Origin: Flavobacterium akiainvivens
GTDB lineage: Bacteria; Bacteroidota; Bacteroidia; Flavobacteriales; Flavobacteriaceae
Direction: 5' to 3'
Assembly (NCBI RefSeq): GCF_001278115.1
Contig: NZ_LIYD01000005.1
Span: forward strand, 914,924-978,923
Length of the DNA: 64,000 bases
The notes beneath the pieces are model-generated. The model was given only the letters and a program-made list of their open reading frames with translations. It had not been told where the DNA came from and ran no database searches. A program made the position numbers and the translations under genes. This document shows positions 58,079-64,000 of the stretch, piece after piece. Positions within the stretch are counted from its first letter, which is position 1. Every line of letters begins with the position of its first letter.

Positions 58079-59353
58079 ATGAAAACTTCAATCATTAATA
58101 CCGCCCTCGTTGCCTTTTTAAGTATAGGCAGCATATTTGCACAAGATGTAACCACTGTTACTGCTAACAATACCGACATAAGCGATAACCTGGACCTCCA
58201 GGCTGTTGCATCTATATTTGGAGAATCGTCTGACCTGGAAGATTTTGAACGCAGGCTTAACGACCCAAAAAACCAGATATCTAACCTTGACCTTAACGGA
58301 GACAACCGTGTTGATTACCTAAGGGTTATAGAAGCCACCGAAAGCAATACACACGTTATAATACTACAGGCTGTTTTAGCTGTAGATACTTTTCAGGATG
58401 TAGCCACTATTGAGGTAGAGCGCGACAGCAGCAATAATGTAAGCGTTCAGGTAGTGGGAGATGTATATATGTATGGCCCTAACTACATTTATGAACCTGT
58501 ATATGCCGTAAGGCCAGTAATGTTTAATGTGTTTTGGGCAAATACCTACCGCCCTTACTACTCACCGTGGTATTGGGGCTACTACCCTACCTATTATACC
58601 TACTGGACTCCGTATCCTGTATACCGTTACAGGAGACACATACACAACCACATAAACGTTCATAATACCTATGTGTATGTAGACAACCGCAGGAGCACAA
58701 GGGCCGTAAACATTTATTCAGGCCGCAGGCAAAATGCTTATGAAAGGCAGTATCCTAACAGGTCTTTTAGCAACAGGAATGCTAATGTAAGCAACAGGCG
58801 TGAGCTTGAACAAACCCGCGAAGTTGCCACAAGAAATAACAGCCGTGGTACAACAAACGGCAGGAGCAGCCTTACACCGGCTACAAATAATGGACGTAGC
58901 AACAGCACCATAACACGTGACAGGACTACAAGTACTGAGTCTAATGCTACAAGGATTAATACAACAACAAGAGGAAATGCTACCAGACCGTCTGTAAGTA
59001 CTGAGACACCTTCAGTAAGGAATACCCCGGAAAGGACAAATAGTACCCCGGAAAGGATAACTACACCACAAAGGGCTAACAGTACTCCTGCAACCGTAAG
59101 GTCTACCCCACAAAGGACTACCACCATAGAGCAAAGAAGTACGCCAGCCGTACAACAAAGGAGCAATACTACCCCTGCAGTTAGGAATACGCCGTCTGCA
59201 CCACAAAGACAGCAAAGTGTACCGGCAGTAAGAAACAGCGAGCCACAAAGGCAAAGCGCACCTGCGGTAAGAAGTACACCACAAGCTGCACCACGCCAAA
59301 GCGCTCCGGCATCTAACAGGGGTGGTAATAGCAGTGGCGGAAGAAGGGGTTAA
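58079..59353 (+). CDS. Exported protein with long Arg/Ser/Thr-rich repetitive tail
   Basis: 424 residues with signal peptide (MKTSIINTALVAFLSIGSIFAQ). Residues about 30-130 form a domain with an EF-hand-like loop LDLNGDNRVDYLRV and a beta sheet. Residues 135-190 are aromatic (PYYSPWYWGYYPTYYTYWTP). From about 195 the tail is low-complexity and basic with TPxR words (STPQR, TPAVR, TPERTN) repeated. Likely an outer-surface or periplasmic cationic protein; function unknown. Confidence 0.75.
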   Translation: MKTSIINTALVAFLSIGSIFAQDVTTVTANNTDISDNLDLQAVASIFGESSDLEDFERRLNDPKNQISNLDLNGDNRVDYLRVIEATESNTHVIILQAVLAVDTFQDVATIEVERDSSNNVSVQVVGDVYMYGPNYIYEPVYAVRPVMFNVFWANTYRPYYSPWYWGYYPTYYTYWTPYPVYRYRRHIHNHINVHNTYVYVDNRRSTRAVNIYSGRRQNAYERQYPNRSFSNRNANVSNRRELEQTREVATRNNSRGTTNGRSSLTPATNNGRSNSTITRDRTTSTESNATRINTTTRGNATRPSVSTETPSVRNTPERTNSTPERITTPQRANSTPATVRSTPQRTTTIEQRSTPAVQQRSNTTPAVRNTPSAPQRQQSVPAVRNSEPQRQSAPAVRSTPQAAPRQSAPASNRGGNSSGGRRG

Positions 59354-59416
59354 TAACCGGCAACATCAGCCGAAAGGCTTTATCATATTGATGTTATATT
59401 TGAGTTAGTTAGTTGA

Positions 59417-59446
59417 AAATCCGGGCATAAAATCCCCGGATTTTTT
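59417..59446 (+). terminator. Intrinsic terminator of the 58079 gene
   Basis: AAATCCGGG and CCCGGATTT arms with T6. Confidence 0.85.
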
Positions 59447-60137
59447 ATTTTACGCGTAATACGTTTATGGCTTCTACCCATTCGTTTCGGTTACATACGG
59501 TGCATATACCTTTGGTAGGTTCCAGGTTTTGGGTATTGGCACAAAAAGTGCAGGCGTATACCCCACTTTTTGGTATATTAACACTCTTAAGGTCAAAAAG
59601 CTGCGGGCGAATGGGCAACCCGTATTTTACATATTTATCTTCATAAAAATAAACACTTATTGCCCCGTTAGTTTCTATGTATGCATTGCGCACCTGGCCC
59701 AAATGTTCAACTGAACGCAGACGCAGTTCGGCAAAAAACTCATCCTGCGCCAGGTCTTCTCGTTCAAAGCTTTCTATACTAAACTGGCCATCTTCTATTA
59801 TACATTGCACCTTGCCTTCCATAAAGGCTTCAAAACGTTTGCTTTTGGCTAAAAGAAACGTTACAGTGCGGTACATCCCTAAAATAATAACAAATACCAG
59901 TATAGCCGGTATAAGGCCTACATCTTCATAAAACATAGGGTCGCCCGCCGCCGAGCCTAACGATATAATAATTACCACTTCAAATATAGACAGCTGCTTT
60001 ACACCGCGCTTGCCCGTTAACTTTAAAGTTATCAGCACCACAACAAACATAATCACGGTGCGAAAAGCAACTTCAAATAAAAAGCTGGCCGGCAGGCTAT
60101 TGAACAGCACCCTGTCCCACTCAAATGTATCTTTCAT
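59445..60137 (-). CDS. DUF421 (YetF-like) membrane protein with C-terminal zinc ribbon
   Basis: 230 residues. Three N-terminal membrane helices (RTVIMFVVVLITLKLTGKRG, FEVVIIISLGSAAGDPMFYE, PAILVFVIILGMYRTVTFLL) and the DUF421 cytoplasmic alpha/beta domain (LAQDEFFAELRLRSVEHLGQ near 125; GAISVYFYEDKYVKYGLPIR). The extra part is a C-terminal rubredoxin-like ribbon, CTFCANTQNL to CTVCNRNEW (about 196-222), not present in most relatives I know. Function unknown. Confidence 0.85.
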   Translation of the reverse strand: MKDTFEWDRVLFNSLPASFLFEVAFRTVIMFVVVLITLKLTGKRGVKQLSIFEVVIIISLGSAAGDPMFYEDVGLIPAILVFVIILGMYRTVTFLLAKSKRFEAFMEGKVQCIIEDGQFSIESFEREDLAQDEFFAELRLRSVEHLGQVRNAYIETNGAISVYFYEDKYVKYGLPIRPQLFDLKSVNIPKSGVYACTFCANTQNLEPTKGICTVCNRNEWVEAINVLRVK

Positions 60138-60286
60138 GCGGTTATAAGAATTATCTTTATAAAGTTACACATGCTAAAACTCTCATTAACAAACATTAGC
60201 ACAACTTTAATACAGCATTGGGCGACGTCATCTGCATCGTGATGTAATTTTATAAAACACATTTTACTAACTAAAAAATTAAAATC

Positions 60287-60835
60287 ATGAGCAAGAAAGT
60301 AGCCATACTGGCCACCCACGGATTTGAAGAAAGCGAACTTAAATCACCCAAAGAAGCCATTGAACAACAAGGCTGGACAGCTGAGGTAATTGCACCCGAA
60401 GCAGGCAGCATAAAATCATGGGCAGATAAAAACTGGGGTCCGGAATATACTGTAGACAAAACGGTAAGTCAGGTATCAGCATCTGATTATGATGCACTGG
60501 TATTACCCGGCGGGGTTATAAACCCAGATCATTTAAGGGTTAATGAAAATGCAGTAGCTTTTGTAAAGGCATTTTTTGACCAGAAGAAACCTGTTGCCGC
60601 TATTTGTCACGGCCCGCAAACGCTAATTAATGCCGGTGTGGTAGACGGCCGTAAAATAACATCGGTTAAAGCCATAAGCCAGGATTTGAAAAATGCAGGT
60701 GCAAAATGGGAAGACAGTGAAGTTGTGGTAGACCAGGGCCTTGTAACCAGCCGTACACCACAAGACCTACCTGCTTTTAACAAAAAACTTATAGAAGAAA
60801 TAAAAGAAGGTAAACACGCCTTACAGCACAGTTAA
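60287..60835 (+). CDS. DJ-1/PfpI-type class I glutamine amidotransferase-like protein
   Basis: 182 residues. Nucleophile elbow with C107 in VAAICHGPQTLINAG, acidic residue in HGFEESELKSPKEAIEQ (E17 region), histidine following the cysteine (C-H-G), as in PfpI. Related to YraA/YhbO/PfpI deglycase or protease-like proteins involved in protein repair or stress; the exact activity is disputed in the family. Own hairpin terminator 22 bp after the stop. Confidence 0.9.
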   Translation: MSKKVAILATHGFEESELKSPKEAIEQQGWTAEVIAPEAGSIKSWADKNWGPEYTVDKTVSQVSASDYDALVLPGGVINPDHLRVNENAVAFVKAFFDQKKPVAAICHGPQTLINAGVVDGRKITSVKAISQDLKNAGAKWEDSEVVVDQGLVTSRTPQDLPAFNKKLIEEIKEGKHALQHS

Positions 60836-60857
60836 TTGAGGTTTAATTCTTAATTCG

Positions 60858-60891
60858 CTAAGCCCTTTTGCACCTTGCAGGAGGGCTTTTT
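60858..60891 (+). terminator. Intrinsic terminator of the DJ-1 gene
   Basis: AAGCCCT and AGGGCTT outer arms with an inner GCA/TGC pair and a T5 run. Confidence 0.75.
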
Positions 60892-60902
60892 GCTTATCTT
60901 TA
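60875..60902 (+). promoter_or_regulatory. Promoter of the dienelactone hydrolase gene
   Basis: TTG at 60875-60877, 17 bp, TATCTTTA at 60895-60902. The -33 box lies inside the preceding terminator. Confidence 0.55.
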
Positions 60903-60925
60903 CAGTAACATAAACACACCCTGTA

Positions 60926-61696
60926 ATGAAATTAAAATTTGCGCTGGTGCTGGCACTGGCAACATTTAGCATGAATGCACAACTTAAATCAGTTGCCTAT
61001 ACCGAAGGCAGCCAGAAACTAAACGGCTTTTCGGCCTCCCCAAAAAAAGCACTAAAACAAAAACCGGGTATTGTAGTACTGCCTGCCTGGATGGGCATTA
61101 ACGACCATGCCAAAGAAGTAGCCACAAAATTATCAGACATGGGGTATTATGCTTTCGTAGCCGATATTTATGGCGAAGGTAACTACCCGGCTAATACACA
61201 GCAGGCCGGCGAAAAAGCAGGCTATTATAAAAACAATGTTGATGCCTACCAAAAACGCATACAGGCAGCAATAGACCAGGTTATAAAAGCCGGTGCCGAT
61301 AAAGACGATATTGTTATTATTGGCTATTGCTTTGGCGGTACAGGCGCTATTGAAGCAGCACGCGCAGGCATGAACGTTAAGGGTGTGGTGTCTTTTCACG
61401 GGGGGCTGGGCAAAGATGCCTCGAGGCCAAACAGTGCTATAAAAGCCAAAGTACTTGTGCTGCATGGCGCTGATGACCCTTTTGTGCCACAAAAAGATAT
61501 TGAAGGATTTCAAAAGGAAATGAAAGACGGCAAGGCCGACTGGCAAATGGTATATTATGCCAATGCCGTACACGCCTTTACCGAAAAATCTGCCGGGAAT
61601 GACAACAGCAAAGGTGCTGCTTATAACGAAAGTGCCGACAGGCGGTCGTGGCAGCATTTTACAGATTTCCTGAACGAATTGTTTGGAAAACAATAA
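60926..61696 (+). CDS. Exported dienelactone hydrolase-family protein
   Basis: 256 residues with signal peptide (MKLKFALVLALATFSMNAQ). Alpha/beta hydrolase with cysteine nucleophile C135 in GYCFGGTGAIEA, aspartate in HGADDPFVPQK and histidine in NAVHAFTEK, the DLH triad (Cys-Asp-His). Location outside the cytoplasm is unusual for a classic DLH, and the substrate is unknown. Terminator follows at 61711. Confidence 0.87.
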   Translation: MKLKFALVLALATFSMNAQLKSVAYTEGSQKLNGFSASPKKALKQKPGIVVLPAWMGINDHAKEVATKLSDMGYYAFVADIYGEGNYPANTQQAGEKAGYYKNNVDAYQKRIQAAIDQVIKAGADKDDIVIIGYCFGGTGAIEAARAGMNVKGVVSFHGGLGKDASRPNSAIKAKVLVLHGADDPFVPQKDIEGFQKEMKDGKADWQMVYYANAVHAFTEKSAGNDNSKGAAYNESADRRSWQHFTDFLNELFGKQ

Positions 61697-61710
61697 GTAT
61701 ACACACTATA

Positions 61711-61737
61711 AGGAACGCAATTAGCGTTCCTTTTTTT
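61711..61737 (+). terminator. Intrinsic terminator of the dienelactone hydrolase gene
   Basis: AGGAACGC and GCGTTCCT arms with a T7 run, immediately followed by the -7-like TATATTTA (61737-61744) for the next gene. Confidence 0.88.
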
Positions 61738-61765
61738 ATATTTACAATTAAACCAATCAATCCTT

Positions 61766-62587
61766 ATGAAATTTATCTGCACTATCCTCCTATCCTTATT
61801 TTTAATCCCTGCATTTGCTCAGCCCGATACAGCAACAAACAACAGTAATGACAGCACTTATGTAGCCGATTACTATAAACTGAGGGCCTTATACATAAAA
61901 TATATTGATTCAAAAAAGACCACTAAAACGGACAAGCTGTTAAGAGAGTTTATGATGAAAGCCAAATTTGACGGTGAAATGAAAGAATTGGCTTCTGAAG
62001 ACGGCCTTATAATTTGGGTGCGGGAAAACATAAAAAAAACAGCTTTTAGAAGTGTGGTAGAAGCCGATGAGCTTTGGCAGGAACTGCAAATTGCAAGACA
62101 GGTAAGGCCACAGGAAGAGCTTGACTTTTATGAAGAGGAAAAGAAAATGTCTGAAAAGCATGGCCGTAAGATAATCATGGATGTAAGGCTGAATCGGGGC
62201 GCTGGTGACCGCGACCCAAAAGAAGATCCCGAATATAAAGCCGCTTATGAAAAACTGAAAGCCCTTACTATTGAGCACAATAAGTCAGAAAGCTTTAGAA
62301 AAATACGTTCCTTAGATAAAGAGTATAGTAAAAAAGCCAATTTTGACCATAGAAAAGATAAAGTAGTTTTTCCAAAAACAATGTATGACTGGGTAGAGCA
62401 AAATTTATCGCGTACTACTTTTACCAGCCTTACTGATGCCAAAAGAGAATGGAATAAAATTGAAGACGCTAAGGCGGCTGAACGTAAAGAAAATGAAGCT
62501 TTTTATGACTTTAATGACGAATGCCTAAGCAAATATGGCCATTATATGACTATGGATATAATGATGGAAGTAATGACTATGGAATAA
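61766..62587 (+). CDS. Exported protein of an unrecognised internally duplicated family, copy 1
   Basis: 273 residues with signal peptide (MKFICTILLSLFLIPAFAQ). The mature part has two similar halves of about 120 residues: half 1 YYKLRALYIKYIDSKK to KIIMDVRLN, half 2 YEKLKALTIEHNKSE to YMTMDIMMEV. Each half has a KANF/KAKF, a W-V-x-x-N (IIWVRENIKKTAF; YDWVEQNLSRTTF), an A-x-x-x-W (EADELW; AKREWN) and an E-x-x-FY. The next gene is a paralogue 21 bp downstream. All-helical prediction; function unknown. Confidence 0.75.
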   Translation: MKFICTILLSLFLIPAFAQPDTATNNSNDSTYVADYYKLRALYIKYIDSKKTTKTDKLLREFMMKAKFDGEMKELASEDGLIIWVRENIKKTAFRSVVEADELWQELQIARQVRPQEELDFYEEEKKMSEKHGRKIIMDVRLNRGAGDRDPKEDPEYKAAYEKLKALTIEHNKSESFRKIRSLDKEYSKKANFDHRKDKVVFPKTMYDWVEQNLSRTTFTSLTDAKREWNKIEDAKAAERKENEAFYDFNDECLSKYGHYMTMDIMMEVMTME

Positions 62588-62608
62588 TAACCAACCAAAA
62601 TATAATTT

Positions 62609-63421
62609 ATGAAATATATCTCCTCTCTATTGTTGCTGTTTAGCCTGGCTTCATTTGCCCAAAATACAGCAGAACAAAAAAAAGACAGTGCATACACTGC
62701 CGATTATCGTAAACTGAGGACTATTTATGTTACTCACGTTGAATCAAAATATAAGAACAACCCTTACAAACTCACCAAGGTATTTATTGATAAATCTAAT
62801 TATAATGGTAATATACAGGAAATATTTTCAGATGATAAACTAATACAATGGGTAAGGCAACATATAGGTGAAACAGACTTCAAAAACATTGAAGAAGCCG
62901 AAGCCGAATGGGCAAAGGCTCAGTCCGCCTCAAGGTTAATTGCTCCCGAAGATAATGAATTTTACAAGACCATGTTCGAACTATCTAAAGTACATGGTAT
63001 GGAGATTGTTACAGATGTAATGATGAATAAAGGAGTTGATGGGGAAGACATAAGACAGGAAACCGGCTTTATTGATGCTGAAAAAAAACTTGCCGCACTT
63101 ATAAAAAAACAACAAGATTCTGACTCATATCGCGAATGGAGGTCTTTAGAGACAGCTTACATGAAAAAGGCAAACTTTGTTTCAAAAAGAGACAAGCTTG
63201 AAAATGGTGAATCAATATACGGCTGGGTAGAAAGAAACCTTTCAAAAACTATGTTTAGCAGTGCTATGCAGGCAAAAAAAGAATGGCTGCCTTTAGAAAA
63301 AGCTAAAAAAGCCGAAATGGCGGATAACGCCGAATACCATGAATTTTACCTCTATGCAGTTGAACGGTTTGGCCCTTATGTCTTTACTGATGCAATGGAT
63401 GATTTTTTAGCAGGTAACTAA
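62609..63421 (+). CDS. Exported protein of the same duplicated family, copy 2
   Basis: 270 residues with signal peptide (MKYISSLLLLFSLASFAQ). The same two-half layout as copy 1: half 1 YRKLRTIYVTHVESKY with IQWVRQHIGETDF, half 2 ALIKKQQDSDSYREWRSLET with YGWVERNLSKTMF and KKEWLPLEKAKKAEM. Roughly one third identical to copy 1 by eye. Probably co-transcribed with copy 1. No family name recognised. Confidence 0.75.
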   Translation: MKYISSLLLLFSLASFAQNTAEQKKDSAYTADYRKLRTIYVTHVESKYKNNPYKLTKVFIDKSNYNGNIQEIFSDDKLIQWVRQHIGETDFKNIEEAEAEWAKAQSASRLIAPEDNEFYKTMFELSKVHGMEIVTDVMMNKGVDGEDIRQETGFIDAEKKLAALIKKQQDSDSYREWRSLETAYMKKANFVSKRDKLENGESIYGWVERNLSKTMFSSAMQAKKEWLPLEKAKKAEMADNAEYHEFYLYAVERFGPYVFTDAMDDFLAGN

Positions 63422-63452
63422 AACCACTACCCTATTTGTTTTTAAAGTAAAA

Positions 63453-63468
63453 TGTATATTTTTACGAT
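63453..63468 (+). promoter_or_regulatory. 16-bp element shared with the TPR gene leader
   Basis: TGTATATTTTTACGAT is identical to 23894-23909. It precedes the M28 gene by 16 bp and the TPR gene by 41 bp. It may include a variant -7 box (TATATTTTTAC). Confidence 0.4.
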
Positions 63469-63483
63469 AGCTAATTTATCTGT

Positions 63484-64000
63484 ATGAAAAAACTCGCACT
63501 GCTCTCTCTTACCGGGCTGTTTATAGCCTGTGGGGCAAGTAAAAATGCCAAAAAAGACTATACAACCGCCCCGGTGGAAAAATACATGAATTCCATTACG
63601 GCAGAAGATTTAAAAAAACACCTGTTTATTGTGGCTAATGATTCTATGGAAGGCCGCAATACCGGTACAGAAGGCCAGAAGAAGGCCGGCCGCTACCTTA
63701 TAAGCCAGTATACAGCTAACGGCATATCGTATCCAAAAGCCGCTACAGACTGGTACCAAAAGATACCGGCTGCTTACATGAGCAGATCTTATTCTCCTGT
63801 AAAACCCGGCGATTCTGAAAACATCTGGGCTTTTATAGAAGGTACTGAAAAGCCTAATGAAATACTGGTTATATCTGCACACTATGACCATGTGGGCACT
63901 AAAAACGGAGAGGTATTTAACGGTGCTGATGACGACGGCTCAGGCACAGTAGCCCTTCTTGAAATTGCACAGGCGTTTGCACAGGCCAAGAAAGAAGGTT
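63484..64000 (+). CDS. M28-family zinc peptidase, exported, C-terminus off the window
   Basis: The first 172 residues are readable. A lipoprotein-like signal (MKKLALLSLTGLFIACGAS, cysteine at 17) is followed by the segment MEGRNTGTEGQKKAGRYLIS, usual before M28 catalytic domains. Zinc ligands start at SAHYDHVG and FNGADDDGSGTVALLEIAQA. The rest (glutamate and further ligands) is beyond the right edge. Probably an outer-membrane-anchored aminopeptidase. Start chosen at the only ATG with a signal sequence. Confidence 0.85.
   Translation, partial: MKKLALLSLTGLFIACGASKNAKKDYTTAPVEKYMNSITAEDLKKHLFIVANDSMEGRNTGTEGQKKAGRYLISQYTANGISYPKAATDWYQKIPAAYMSRSYSPVKPGDSENIWAFIEGTEKPNEILVISAHYDHVGTKNGEVFNGADDDGSGTVALLEIAQAFAQAKKEG

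Noticed and set aside
58738..59299. Repeat array in the 58079 tail as a CRISPR
   Set aside because: The repeats are imperfect TPxR codons in frame, with no constant repeat-spacer pattern.

Overview
The window looks like a chromosomal contig from a Bacteroidota member of class Flavobacteriia, family Flavobacteriaceae by overall gene content. The signs are: promoters of the Bacteroidota type (-7 box TAnnTTTG with an upstream TTG), very few Shine-Dalgarno sequences, signal peptides ending in FAQ or AQ, GldM-like domains, a CAL67264-type small membrane protein, a monomeric isocitrate dehydrogenase and menaquinone synthesis (menD). No rRNA, tRNA or CRISPR was recognised.

Region 1 (1 to about 10.9 kb) is accessory DNA. 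It starts with a minus-strand operon of two zinc-free MDR oxidoreductases, a Dabb-type protein and an NAD-dependent epimerase-like gene cut by the window edge. A divergent MocR-type (GntR plus aminotransferase) regulator faces the operon. Next comes a module resembling the excision operon of CTnDOT-family integrative conjugative elements: rteC, two small helix-turn-helix (Xis2c/Xis2d-like) genes, a DUF4099/DUF3945 (Orf3-like) gene, topB (Exc-like) and an ORF6N gene. Three genes in this region carry single frameshifts. No integrase is visible between rteC and the first core gene, so the boundary (about 10.70 to 11.09 kb) is unresolved.

Region 2 (11.1 to 31.7 kb) is core: ettA, an S23-type protein, cvfB-like, a rhomboid protease, menD, a glutathione peroxidase, a fused ccsB-ccsA cytochrome c assembly gene, an M1 aminopeptidase, several small secreted proteins including two built from GldM C-terminal domains, sdaA, a type IB topoisomerase and a Na+/H+ antiporter.

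Region 3 (31.8 to 49.4 kb): dnaX with an A10 slippage tract splitting short and long forms, an MscS channel, a secreted TPR protein, gyrA, clpC, monomeric icd, ychF and small secreted proteins. Region 4 (49.5 to 50.9 kb) is one intact IS3-family (IS150-like) insertion sequence with a programmed -1 frameshift, sitting between two convergent genes.

Region 5 (50.9 to 64 kb): ferredoxin, a LuxC-like acyl-CoA reductase, serC and a serA-like dehydrogenase, ndh, a YihY/BrkB membrane protein, a GNAT acetyltransferase, a basic repeat-tailed secreted protein, a DUF421 protein with a C-terminal zinc ribbon, a DJ-1/PfpI protein, a dienelactone hydrolase, two tandem paralogues of an unrecognised internally duplicated secreted family, and a truncated M28 peptidase.

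Intergenic regions are unusually rich in dyad elements. Two classes stand out: a GC-rich family (AGCCCCCTAACCCCC) and AT-rich hairpins whose arms are built from repeated 6 to 10 nt words. Serine metabolism is represented in both directions (serC and serA-like for synthesis, sdaA for breakdown). Three DNA topoisomerases are present (topB on the mobile module, topo IB and gyrA in the core).
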